Source of the DNA: Ariolimax columbianus
Taxonomy: Eukaryota > Mollusca > Gastropoda > Stylommatophora > Arionidae
NCBI GenBank assembly: GCA_036924085.1
Contig: JAVGWX010000004.1
Span: 79,872,941-79,936,940 of the forward strand
Direction: 5' to 3'
Length of the DNA stretch: 64,000 nt
The position numbers were made by a program, and so were the translations under genes. Of this stretch, positions 32,288 through 41,615 are shown piece by piece (the stretch's first letter is position 1; every line of letters starts with the position of its first letter). Below the pieces are notes generated by a model that worked only from the letters and a program-made list of their open reading frames with translations, was not told where the DNA came from and did no database searches.

Positions 32288-32661
32288 CTTCTTCTTCTTC
32301 TTCTTCTTCTTCTTATTCTTCTTCTTCGTTCGTTCTCAATCTCCCACTACCAAACCCCGAAAGAGTAAGTAGCAGAATGTAGTCCATAGAACGGAATGCG
32401 TTGTGTTGTATTTTACAGCTTGGCTACGATATTTGCACCTTTCGGTCTAACACTCCGACTTCAGCAAGCATTTTTTGAGTACCGGGTTAGCATTCCCTCT
32501 TCGATCCCTTCTCCTTAGCCAGTCTGCACTGCTATAGGCTGTTATCTGGGATCAACGCGAGGAAGTGTAGAAGGGTCTTGGCAGCTTTGGTTCGCTGGCC
32601 CTGACGCTAGAAGTCAGCTATGGGTCGCTGACCACTGCAGCTCATGCGTTGCTCAGCAATT
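32288..32661 (-). mobile_element. SINE(GAA) copy inside the 18S fragment
   Basis: Read on the minus strand it has the 5' GCTGAGCAACGCATGAGCTG start and little more than one unit of the 33-bp internal repeat (TAGCGTCAGGGCCAGCG). The core follows (AATGCTAACCCGGTACTC, TTGCTGAAGTCGGA), then GGGAGATTGAGAACGAACG and a GAA tail. It sits exactly where about 200 nt of 18S are missing, so insertion was accompanied by target deletion or followed by recombination. Confidence 0.82.
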
Positions 32662-33310
32662 CTGGTGCCAGCAGCCCCGTAATTCCAGCTCCAATAGCGT
32701 ATATTAAAGTTGTTGAGTTAAAAAGCTCGTAGTTGGATCTCAGGCGCAGGCGGGCGGTCCGGCTCTCGCCGGTTCACTGCATGTTGTCTCCTACCTTACC
32801 GTCTGCCGGCTCTTTCCCGCGGGTTCTCTTCACTGAGTGTCTCGGGTGGCCGGCGTTTTACTTTGAAAAAATTAGAGTGTTCAAAGCAGACCTCGGCTGC
32901 CTGAATAATGGTGCATGGAATAATGGAATAGGGCCTCGGTTCTATTTTGTTGGTTTTCGGAACTGGAGGTAATGATTAACAGGGACAAATGGGAGCATCG
33001 TATTGCGGCGTAAGAGGTGAAATTCTTGGATCGCCCTAAGACGAGCTACTGCGAAAGCATTTGTCAAGAATGTTTCATTAATCAAGAACGAAAGTCAGAG
33101 ACGCGAAGACGATCAGATACCGTCGTAGTTCTGACCATAAACGATGCCGACTAGCGATCCGCAGGAGTTGCTTCGATGACTCTGCGGGCAGCTTCCGGGA
33201 AAACAAAGTGTTTGGGTTCCGGGAGAAGTATGGTTGCAAAGCTGAAACTTAAAAGAATTGACGGAAGGGCACCACCAGGAGTGAAGCCTGCGGCTTAATT
33301 TGACTCAACA
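32662..33310 (+). rRNA. 18S rRNA central domain, pseudogene-like
   Basis: Resumes at CTGGTGCCAGCAGCCCCGTAA, where the universal text is GCCGCGGTAA, so the decoding-site 530 loop is damaged. It continues through AAAAGCTCGTAGTTGGATCT and GGTGAAATTCTTGGATCG to GCGGCTTAATTTGACTCAAC. It parallels 15312-15925 with many differences. Confidence 0.88.
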
Positions 33311-34067
33311 CGCCAAAACTGTAAAATGACTGACTGACTGAGAGCTTTTCGTTCGGTCTAATAGGAAACGTGTGCTGGAGTTAGACTCTCGAAAATCTGG
33401 GGCAAGTATCTCGGTGGATCGATTGTCTTGCATCCAGTGTTAGATAAAGGAATTGACAGAAGGGAACACCCAGCAGTCGAGCCTGCGGCTTAACTTGACT
33501 CAACACGCCTACACTGTAAAATGACTGACAGACTGAAAGCTTTTCGTTGGGTCTAATAGGGAACGTGTGCTGGAATTAGACCCACGGAAGACAGGTCAGT
33601 TTTACCCTCTTAATGAAAGAGCGCTGCTACGGAAATCCTGCCTTAATCCTAGAGGAATCGCAGGTTCCAGACACTTGGTCATTGACTGACTTAAAAGCCC
33701 TCTTTTGATTCGTTGGGTCTAATAGTGAACGGGTGCTGGTATAAGACCTTCGGAAGACAGGTCAGTTTTACCCTACAGGGCGTTGACAGGGCGTTTCTAC
33801 GGTAATCCTGCTCAATTCGAGAGGAATCGCTTGTCGCAGACATTTGGCCCACGTGCTTGGCTGATGAGCCAATTGTGCGAGGCTACCATCTGAGGGATTA
33901 CGGCCGAACGCGTCTAAGCCAGAATTCCGCCCTAAATCTCAGCACCACTGCGATGGGAGGCTACGATATGGTTGGGGCTCGCGTCTCAGCCCGACCCGGT
34001 CGAGCCGCAGAAAGAGGTATCTGCCGTCCGCCGATGAAACCGGGCGGTAAGCTGCTCGATATTCACC
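33310..34067 (+). pseudogene. Chimeric 18S/28S rRNA-derived unit, copy B
   Basis: Same order as copy C: an 18S end, 28S-like TCTAATAGGAAACGTGTGCTGG, an LTR-like piece (ATCTCGGTGGATCGATTGTC) at about 33407-33444, a duplicated 18S piece at 33445-33509, then 28S 3'-domain sequence in two runs (33548-33680 and 33712-34067). It includes GGCTACCATCTGAGGGATTA and the CCAGAATTCCGCCC block. It ends where LINE-H copy 4 begins. Confidence 0.75.
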
Positions 34068-35131
34068 AAAGATGAACGAAGACCCTATGAACGCATTAAC
34101 AACACCAAAGCCCATCCCTACTGTACGAAAACCTACCTGGAGGCAGCATATATTTCAAGAGGTGGTAGAAAATATACCAGGTATTGGAAACAAGAACATC
34201 CAGACTGAAAAAGAAAGAAGAGACTTAACCTTGAGGTACATAACGTTAAAACTACCCAAGCATGGACTGGACCCATGCATACACCGACGGCTCTGTAACA
34301 AACACAACACAAAACGGAGGGGCAGGGGTATTCCTGAGCCTACCAAATGGTAGAAAAATAACACTGTCAGTGGCAACTGGAAAATACTCAAGCAATTTCA
34401 GAGCGGAGGCAGAGGCCCTGAGGGGTGCAGTAGAAGAAATGGTGACATGCAAAAGAAAGGATAGCCATATAGTCCTGTTTATAGATGCCCTGGCCGTAGT
34501 CACAACACTAAAAAGCCAGATAAATACTGAACTTAATGATTTAAGAGCAGTACTCTGTCAACTATGCCAGCAGTCCGCACCAAAAAGAGTAGTAGTACAG
34601 TGGGTTCCATCCCACTGAAACATCCAAGGCAACGAGGAGGCAGACAGACTGGCAAAAGAAGGTGCAAGACTACCACAACCAGATACTAGTTTGACATACG
34701 AAGAGTCAAAAAGGGTTATTAGAGCTAGATACATGACCAAAGGGGAAACAGAACATACTGGCTACACAAATAACGATGCCTATTACTAGTTGAACAAAAG
34801 AGAGCAGGTCGTGGTCTTCAGACTTCGCACTGGCCACAATAGACTGAGGTACCACCTATTCAACAAATTGAAGATATGTGGCACTGACGAATGCACGTGC
34901 GGTACTTGGAAAATGACCACTGAACACCTCCTGCACAACTTCCCGACATACGAGGATCAGAGAAAGCAGATGTGGCCATCACCAGTGGCAACACTAGACA
35001 AGCTTTATGGCAGTGTCGACAGCCTCAGGATGATCGCTGCTTTTTTCGAAAAAATAGAGATTGACGTCTGACAGCGTACGAAGAAGAAGAAGGAGAAGAA
35101 GAAGAAGAAGAAGAAGAAGAAGAAGAAGAAG
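34068..35131 (+). mobile_element. LINE-H copy 4, RNase H end only, decayed
   Basis: A 5'-truncated copy starting just before PMNALTTPKPIPTVRKPTWR. It includes RNase H blocks AYTDGSV and NFRAEAEALRGAVEE, a stop replacing the cysteine after WVPSH (34618), another stop before LNKREQ (34787-34789), and a knuckle where several residues differ. It ends CAGCGTACGAAGAAG and a GAA tail. It is clearly more diverged than copies 1-3. No TSD was found. Confidence 0.88.
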
Positions 35132-35421
35132 AATGTATTATGTCAAGTTCACCCGCCTGAGGGGATCTGAGTGTGAGTGAATGCACAGAATACGATCGTG
35201 AAGACGAGTTTATGAGAGTGTGTTGAGGATGCAGATAAGGGGAAGAGAGTGTGTGGGTAGAACTAGGTTGGATTAGTTGGGGGCAATATTCAATAGCTTC
35301 TTGCTTACAACCTACACGTATCTATTTAGATAAGATGTATTTCTTGTGTTGTTTGTAATTTCATTACACTCACTTTAATAGTTGTTGTATGAATATGATG
35401 TAATAAATATGTCACCTCCTG
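35132..35421. other. Unassigned DNA before the LTR end
   Basis: 290 bp without ORFs or recognised repeats. ATGTAATAAATATG at about 35397-35410 could be a polyadenylation signal, but the context is unclear. Confidence 0.3.
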
Positions 35422-35540
35422 CGTGCTATGTTATTTGCTGTGTATGGTCGTGAATGATGTGGATGCATGTGGTAACATTATAAATAGAAAAACCCCAGTG
35501 AAAACCTGGACTCTGCTACAAGATCTGCAGCACTTCATTA

Positions 35541-36767
35541 TTATAATATAATATTTGTTGAGTGACGGGAAGTTTGTGTGGCCAATTCAGAGTTTACCGA
35601 CCTAAAATACAAAAACGCTGCAATACCTAGAAGTAAAGTCAAAACTATCACATCAACAATAATAACCAAACTAATGTTATGTGTTAATTCACCACGTGGA
35701 GCTGATTTCCTTTCTGTTGTTATATTTGGACCCCCCGTTGCAGATTTCGGGTCAGCCGTTGGAAATTGAGGATCAAAGTTCATCAAATCGTCTTCTGTTC
35801 CGACGAAGTCAATCAGGACATAACGAAATATGTTTGGTGACTCCATCGACCTAATATTTACCTTGTCCCTATAAAACTGAACTGTTATTTTGTTGAGGGA
35901 ACTATTAGCACACCATGCGTGTTTTTCTTCCGCCTTTTGCTTTTGATTCTCACAGCTTAACGAGTACAACGCCTGCTGGTCCTTCGGCGGATACCAGCCA
36001 CCTATTACAGAGAACGTCCAATTGGTTCCACATATGACATTTTGTAATGGCAGGTACAATAAACATATGTTCCTTTTTATAGTTTTGTCCCCTTCTAACA
36101 TTGTTATTTGTATCGTACAGTTAATTGGTAATGTTTCTCTATTTGTCACTGCTGCCCCATCCTCTGGCTTGTTAAATATGCTAATTTTACTGTTCAACAA
36201 TTCAAAGAACGAGGAACAATACGATCCATCTAAGTAAATCTTGCGCTCGGGACTCTCCATTTCTATTACCTCAAAATGAATATAGATTTTTTCCAGACGT
36301 ATCACCTGACTTGATGTCAACCGTTCTAAACGAAAGTCAAAGAAACCTGTCTTTCTGCATCTCTCTCTATCCTCCCATACCTTTGCGTTGTCTATCAAAG
36401 TAATAACGCGATTATTCGGATTAGTGCTATCAAATATAAACAACGCTACGTTGCTGTCATTAACTTGACTGTGCATTCCCACTTGCATAAGACACATCCA
36501 GCTATTATCTTTTGTAGAAAGTATACGAACCGGACATTCCCACCAATGACAAGTTGGGTCTGGGTTATCAGTGATAGTCACAGAATAACCCACATATGTC
36601 GTGACCTCGTAATTCGATGTGCTCGTGCAGGTTTTGCAGGAATTTAGGTAAACTGTTTTAGAGTACACAGTTGCAAGAATGTTCCAGAATAGTAGCTTTA
36701 CTAAAGAACTTCGTAAATAACAATTATTAAGTGTTCTTGATGGCTGTGAAAAACAAATTGTGGACAT
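35541..36767 (-). CDS. Orphan type I membrane protein, 12-cysteine ectodomain (gene 1)
   Basis: 408 codons, one exon, starting at an ATG. A hydrophobic signal-like stretch (LVKLLFWNILATVYS, about 22-36) leads into an ectodomain with 12 cysteines. Ectodomain patterns include NSCKTC, CHWWECPVRI, RERCRKTGFFDFRL, SPERKIYLDGSYC, KRNICLLY, TNWTF, LYSLSC and KHAWC. At least six N-glycosylation sequons are visible. One membrane span (about 366-388) is followed by a 20-residue Ser/Thr-rich tail. It is a clear paralogue of the gene at 55720-56889: all 12 ectodomain cysteines align. I recognise no named domain, and a distant CUB-like fold is only a guess. A role in cell-surface recognition is inference from topology. 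The LTR-type element ends 20 bp beyond its stop codon, so its native 3' UTR is probably displaced. Confidence 0.72.
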   Translation of the reverse strand: MSTICFSQPSRTLNNCYLRSSLVKLLFWNILATVYSKTVYLNSCKTCTSTSNYEVTTYVGYSVTITDNPDPTCHWWECPVRILSTKDNSWMCLMQVGMHSQVNDSNVALFIFDSTNPNNRVITLIDNAKVWEDRERCRKTGFFDFRLERLTSSQVIRLEKIYIHFEVIEMESPERKIYLDGSYCSSFFELLNSKISIFNKPEDGAAVTNRETLPINCTIQITMLEGDKTIKRNICLLYLPLQNVICGTNWTFSVIGGWYPPKDQQALYSLSCENQKQKAEEKHAWCANSSLNKITVQFYRDKVNIRSMESPNIFRYVLIDFVGTEDDLMNFDPQFPTADPKSATGGPNITTERKSAPRGELTHNISLVIIVDVIVLTLLLGIAAFLYFRSVNSELATQTSRHSTNIIL

Positions 36768-36939
36768 TTTGTTGTTGATTTCCTCACTAAATTGTTCCTG
36801 CTCCTATGATAAAGGTAAAATGACAAAATAAGATAACAATAATTAATAAGAACGAAGTTATACAAAACAACGATGAAATATTATTTCATATGTTATGCTA
36901 ATTCTTAATTCTTCTTTTCGTTTCTCTTCTGCTTGTCAC

Positions 36940-37780
36940 TTTCAGCTCAATGTTATGAAGTTCAGTATGGAGACAGTTAATTATGCCAGAGGATAATGTA
37001 TGAATGGGTAGAAAGATTTCAAAACGTCATTGATGAACCGCAGCGTTGGAGACCAGCAATCGTGGCCTCAAACATAGTGAGACAGCAGATCGACTAGCTA
37101 GCCCGTGGCAATAGCGAACACTATTGTTGAAATACTCGAAGATTTCAACACGAGTCACGCGTTACGCACCAAATTGTCCACGATGACCTCGGTTATAAAA
37201 TCAATACTTTGTTTCAGATGATCTCGGTTAAGTAATTAATACTTTGTTTCAGATGACCTCGGTTATATAATTAATACTTTGTTTCAGATGACCTCGGTTA
37301 TATAATTAATACTTTGTTTCAGATGACCTCGGTTATTTAATTAATACTTTGTTTCAGATGACCTCGGTCATATAATTAATACTTTTTTTTCAGATTACCT
37401 CGGTTATATAATTAATACTTTGTTTCAAATGACCTCGGTTATATAATTAATACTTTGTTTCAGAAGACCTCGGTTATATAATTAATACTTTGTTTCAGAT
37501 GACCTCGGTTATATAATTAATACTTTGTTTCAGATGACATAGGTTATATAATTAATACTTTGTTTCAGATGACCTCGGTTATAAAATCAATACTTTGTTT
37601 CAGATGGATCCCAAGGCAGATGTGAACAAAGTAATGGAAGCGATGTGAAATTGGTTAAAGGTCACACCAAAAGACTTTTCTCTAGAGGGCATCCACAATC
37701 TAGTGGATAAGTGGACAAAGTGTGTTGCCAGGCACCGAAACTTCGTCGACAAATAAAACACAACAATTCCTGGTTCGCAG
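36940..37780 (+). pseudogene. Mariner-type transposase relic with embedded minisatellite
   Basis: Left of the array the frames give DNV-x-EWVERFQNVIDEP then HDDLGYK, an eroded N-terminal helix-turn-helix of a mariner/SETMAR-type transposase. Right of the array LEGIHNLVDKWTKC, RHRNFVDK is the usual C-terminal end. The catalytic middle is gone. The array unit itself encodes the DDLGYK-like piece. Confidence 0.6.
37181..37603. repeat. 35-bp minisatellite, ~12 units
   Basis: The unit contains GATGACCTCGGTTATATAAT and TAATACTTTGTTTCA. The first and last units carry AAAATC in place of ATAATT, matching each other and differing from the middle ones. This suggests expansion from the inside. Confidence 0.93.
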
Positions 37781-37849
37781 TTGTAAAAATATCATTCATA
37801 AAATTGCTGTTACTTAATGACTAACTCTTGCATAAGTGTGGTGTAGGAA

Positions 37850-38090
37850 GTTCAGAAACTGTGTGTAATATGTGACAGATTTTTCTCCGAAACTGTGAAT
37901 TAGGTGGCATACGTTTCTCCGAAACTGTGTGAATTATGTGACAAATTTGTCTCCAAAACTGTGAATTATGTGACAGACTTTGCTTCAAAACTGTGTGAAT
38001 TCTGTGACAGACTTTTTTCGGAAATTGTGAATTATGTGACAGACTTGTCCCCAAATCTGTGTGAATTATGTGACAGACTTTTCTCAACCA
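37850..38090. repeat. 31/34-bp minisatellite
   Basis: About eight alternating units with AAACTGTG(TG)AATTATGTGACAGAC. It is GC-poor and abuts another transposase scrap. Confidence 0.8.
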
Positions 38091-38103
38091 CTCCAAGGAC
38101 ACC

Positions 38104-38300
38104 GAGTATGGACACCAGAATCGATTGCAGCAGTTGAACGCGCCGTGATGAAGTATATTCGAATTGCAATGAATCAGATATAGTTGAACTTCTGGACATC
38201 AGCAAAGGTTCAGCACACTACATCATACTTGATGTGCCAGTTCTATAGGGTTTCTGCAAAGTGGGTGTCATGGCTGTAGGCTTCAGTATTTAAACAACTA
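38104..38300 (+). pseudogene. Transposase helix-turn-helix scrap (mariner type)
   Basis: With one shift, the translation contains IAAVERAVMKYIRIAMNQI and VELLDISKGSAHYIILDV, close to the LDISxGSAHxIIxD block of mariner/SETMAR-type DNA-binding domains. No catalytic part is present. From 38300 to 38580 nothing is recognised. Confidence 0.6.
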
Positions 38301-38589
38301 CGTGGTGCATGAGTGTCTGCACGCGGGATCAAAATATCCTTTTTTTCATTTCTGGAAGAATCTAAGCACAATGTAGACGCCGGGAGAACTTACGTTGCAT
38401 GCAATAGAATAAGTCATTGCCCATCGCAAGAGATGGTGGCCACAACATCAGATGATGTTTTTTTAATAATGTGATGTGCGCTGTATTTAGATTATAATGA
38501 GGAAGTGAATGCACTGGTCGTCAATCTCATTCTTGTCCCGAGTTACCTTGGATCAGTGGCAAGACTATTGGTCGAGAAGACTGGGAGGT

Positions 38590-39045
38590 AACTCGGGATG
38601 CAGGCACTCTGGTCTTACCTCCCGTGAAACCTCGCTTGAAACTTGAGGGATTTGACCATTCCGTTCCGTTTCCGCTCATCACTGTGAGATGCGACCGCCT
38701 TAACCTCTTGACCACAGCAATAGAATACAAACCAAAAACTGACAGCATAGGCACACTAGGTAGAGATGGGCAGACAAAGATCTTCAATCTTAGTAGAACG
38801 GGACATTGCTGACTAAAGTCCCACCTCCACAGAATGGGTCCTAGAGACCCCACCACATGCGATTGTGCAGCACCCAAGACAACATTAGAACATATCTTTC
38901 AGGACTGCCCTACCTATGCAGACTAAAGAGTCTGACCTTGGGGAGTGACTCGAAAAGCTGTAGGGGGACCTGCAAAGACCTCAAACGCAAGTCTCCTTCG
39001 TGAACCTCACAGAAGCATGGCATGATGCAGTTTTGGTTACACTTT
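38590..39045 (+). pseudogene. LINE C-terminus with knuckle (RNase H-type family)
   Basis: Plus-strand frames give LGRDGQTKIFNLSRTGHC, LKSHLHRMG, then TCDCAAPKTTLEHIFQDCPT, a C-x-C-x8-H-x4-C knuckle like that of LINE-H, and a short tail. Stops occur at 38811 and 38924. The protein's catalytic domains are missing. It is a third family of the same broad group. Confidence 0.75.
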
Positions 39046-39189
39046 TTTATAAGGTTTTTGTTTGAAGCATTCTCTTCGTTTAATTAATCGGCACATAATG
39101 CTATCTCAATAGATCAACAGGTGGTTTGTTCCTCTCAAGAAGCGGCAATGGGTATTTCAAATAGGGAGAGGGGAGGGAGGAGGGAGGGG

Positions 39190-39785
39190 GAGGTAGCTGA
39201 CAATGGAACAGTGAAAAAGCTGACAGCAGCCAGCGACTCATAGCTGGCTCCTTGCATCAGGGTCAGTGACCCATAACTGATACATAGTGGCGGCCCAGAA
39301 ACAAACCGCGACCATGCAGTCTTGTTAAGAGTTTAGTGATCGAAGAGGGAAGGCAAACCCGGGCCCAATAACGTCGTGCTCCAATCGAATGCCTCGACAC
39401 GGTCGTCGCAGATGTAACAGTTTAGCTGTAAACTACTTCGACACAACGTCACAAACGTCCTGTTCGGGTATTCTTCTTCTTCTTCTTCGTTCGTTCTCAA
39501 TCTCCCACTACCAAACCCTAAAAGGGCTTAAGTAGCAGAATGTAGTCCAGAGAACGGAATGCGTTGTGTCGTAGTTTACAGCTTGGCTGTGATATTTGCC
39601 CCTTTCAGTCCAACACATCCGACTTCAGCAAGCATTTTTTGAGTACCGGGTTAGCATTCCCTCTTCGACCCCTTCTCCTTAGCCAGTCTGCCCTGAAGTC
39701 TGCCACTGCAGCTCTTGCACTGCAGCATCTTGAGCCCCTGTTCGGGTATGAGCGCCCAAACAGAAGAAGAAGAAAAAGAACAATA
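39190..39785 (+). mobile_element. Old SINE(GAA) copy, host of a nested copy
   Basis: A diverged plus-strand copy: ACAGCAGCCAGCGACTCATA (33-bp repeat remnant), CAGTGACCCATAACTGAT, GATCGAAGAGGGAAGGCAAA, GCTGTAAACTACTTCGACAC, and after the nested insertion GAAGAAGAAG at 39762-39772. A younger minus-strand copy lies inside it. Confidence 0.65.
39472..39736 (-). mobile_element. SINE(GAA) copy nested in an older copy, with TSD
   Basis: Flanked by the 13-bp duplication CCTGTTCGGGTAT at 39459-39471 and 39737-39749. On the minus strand it runs from GATGCTGCAGTGCAAGAGCT through the core (GGCAGACTGGCTAAGGAGAA, TGCTGAAGTCGGATGTGTTG) to GATTGAGAACGAACG and a GAA tail. It lacks the 33-bp internal array altogether. 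The exact TSD and tail are hallmarks of LINE-mediated insertion. Confidence 0.9.
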
Positions 39786-40002
39786 GCAAGAAGACAAAAA
39801 ATAAGAATATATTCAAATGGTACCTGCGATGAAGAGACTAGATCTACTAACGTCTTCCTAATATGCTGTAAAAGACGACAAAAGAGGGTTGGGCTTGGAA
39901 CTAGAAAACTCAGTATGAAAAAACATTGCTAAGCTAATCAACCGCTGAACAGTATCAGACACACGCATCTGTCAAAAGATGGTTTGTAGTTGAAACATAT
40001 GG

Positions 40003-40375
40003 TTCCATCCCCAGTGGTTTGACGGGGTCTATGTGTATGACAAGAACAAAATTAGCACCACTGCCCCACAGAGAGCATGTCGTAGGAGGCGACTAACTGT
40101 GCGACATGGCATAACACCGGCTATGGTTTGGTGGCTTTTCAAGATCAGCATGGTGCCTAACAGGCTGGAGGTTTACTCTGCTCTAATGTGAGTCTATTAA
40201 GAAAGACTCGCACATCAGTTAACCACCCTCCATAGTGGAGTAATAAGCTGCAGGAGCGTAGCCCCACTAAGCAGGAAATTCTTCTTCTGGCTACATCCAG
40301 CTCACACCAGAGATGGGACCAGCACATTGGCTTACGCCCCTGTAGAAGTACAGGTTGACTAAGACATATAGTTCA
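40003..40375 (+). repeat. R5 dispersed repeat, long copy
   Basis: Matches 60590-60912 in opposite orientation. Shared blocks include GTCTxTGTGTATGACAA, GCCCCACAGAGAGC, TGTCGTA(G/A)GAG, GxCTATTAAGA, and a CTACATCCAGCTCA block. Part of it (about 40172-40236) also matches the middle of SINE-1. Class unknown: perhaps a LINE 3' UTR or a composite SINE. Confidence 0.65.
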
Positions 40376-40613
40376 TTCACATTGTAACGAAAATGTCAAT
40401 GTTTGAAAATTATTGGGACAAGGATGTAATTAAAAGGGGCCATCTTCAGCTGTGATTTTTTTCTCACATTGAATGCCACATGTGAATTAATTTAAATTCT
40501 TTAAATATGCTTACTTTAAAACTATAACATAAAAATACACAGAAATACATGACATTGACATTTATATTTGCTTCATAGACTACCAGGAGGCTTTTGACAG
40601 AGTAAAACATGGA

Positions 40614-40885
40614 TATGATCTGGAACTTTCTGGTCCAGTCGAACTACATGACCGAACACAGACAAGAAGCGGCTGACCAGTGTCCGAGATGGAGAGAAGA
40701 CTCGTCATTGCAGAGACCCCCACATTGCGGACAGGATCGAACCATCAAAAACCGATGATGCTACGCTGGTTGCGCATAAGAAAGGCATCAAGTCTTGATA
40801 TGTCCTGTTTCAATTGAGTCCAAGCCTCTGATAGATACGAATGTTGGATGAGAGAGAGAGAACGTCTACCATTATTCCACTGTCT
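40614..40885 (-). pseudogene. 3' UTR copy of the LINE at 23330-24110
   Basis: Aligns with 23336-23550 (ATGATCTGG, TCGAACCA, AAGAAGACTCGTC, CATCAAGTCTTG-ATGTCCTGTTT) and, after an internal deletion of the coding part, with 23998-24085 (GATACGAAT...GAGAGAGAG...GTCTACCATT). It carries no coding capacity. Confidence 0.65.
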
Positions 40886-40905
40886 CTACCATTAGTGGCT
40901 TCAAT

Positions 40906-41127
40906 TCAGTTAAGCCCAAGTGCCAACTTCCCATCAAAGTTTGCCTGCAATGTATCATTAACATTCTCTGTCTTATACCATGATAGTATAATTTGGCAAG
41001 CTTTACTCTGTCCATCTTTTGATGTTATTATTTCACTTATAGCCCAGTTCTCTTCTGGTGCGATGACCCTTAACATTTCTTTCCAGTATTTTTTTCTGGA
41101 GGGTGTTCCGCATTTTGATGTTAACAA
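40906..41127 (-). other. 73-codon frame, unrecognised
   Basis: An open minus-strand frame reading EENWAISEIITSKDGQSKAC in its middle. There are no neighbours of known function, no start context, and no membrane or signal segment. It could be a scrap of a LINE linker. I do not call it a gene. Confidence 0.2.
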
Positions 41128-41249
41128 TTTCTCCTAACCGTTAGACTCTTGATTTCGTTCATTAATTCTCGTTTTCTTTCTTCTTTCTTTCTTTTATTCT
41201 ACTGCTTTTGCCATTCGGCGTCGCAGATTGGTGGGGTGCGTAGATTTCT

Positions 41250-41615
41250 TCTTTTTGTCTTGTGCTGTCGTTAGATGTAACTTCTTGAGAGTATAAGAGA
41301 CACCCTGGATCCATCCATGTCATGGTCTGCGTCTTGTTCGTGGACGGAAAACCCGCATATGATATGCCCTTGTTGCAGGCCTGTCATGCATTCAGACTAA
41401 ATAGCCAAACCACTTGACTTGTTGAGAGTCCATGTATACACTAACTGGATCTGTCCCCACTGTCTGCCTCAGCGTGGTGTTGTGGATTCAGTCACGGATT
41501 GTAACTCCGGCTTCCCTTCTGACATAGCGTATCTCACAGCTCTGGATCTTACGATAGTAAGGATCAAGATTGACACTGTTAACACAATGTAGGAATAAAT
41601 AGTGCATTTATCAGC
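41250..41615 (-). pseudogene. LINE C-terminal fragment
   Basis: Minus-strand reading: NSVNLDPYYRKIQSCEIRYV, RREAGVTIRD, HNTTLRQTVGTDPVSVYMDS, QQVKWFGYLV, then a basic stretch. This is the connector/C-terminal order of an RTE-like LINE, with stops. The next 430 bp (41616-42051) are AT-rich with no assignable feature. Confidence 0.65.

Larger units (their letters stand above)
24263..35520 (+). mobile_element. Composite LTR-type element without pol (LARD-like), heavily nested
   Basis: Two LTR-like ends flank an internal region (25594-30371). A purine-rich AGGGAGG lies at about 30362-30368, just before the 3' LTR start at 30372, where a polypurine tract is expected. The internal DNA has no RT, protease or integrase. 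It encodes at best gag-like scraps and is split by LINE-H copy 3. The 3' LTR is enlarged by 3.8 kb of rRNA-derived and LINE DNA. The alternative is a segmental duplication of spacer DNA. No TSD supports the outer boundaries. Confidence 0.5.
30372..35520 (+). repeat. 3' LTR-like segment, interrupted by 3.8 kb of rRNA/LINE DNA
   Basis: Starts TGTAACAG and ends CTCTGCTACA. Positions 30372-31607 align with the left LTR and 35422-35520 align with its end. The interval 31608-35421 is absent from the left LTR. CTATATAAG lies at 30781. The right end is only 20 bp from the stop codon of the minus-strand gene at 35541. Confidence 0.55.

Noticed and set aside
31890..33310. Functional 18S rRNA gene
   Set aside because: Interrupted by a SINE with loss of ~200 nt, altered 530 loop, and fused to 28S sequence.
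35541..36767. Envelope-type glycoprotein of the neighbouring LTR element
   Set aside because: It is antisense to the element as drawn and lies outside its ends. Its paralogue at 55720 has no LTR beside it, and I see no fusion-peptide, furin-site or heptad pattern.
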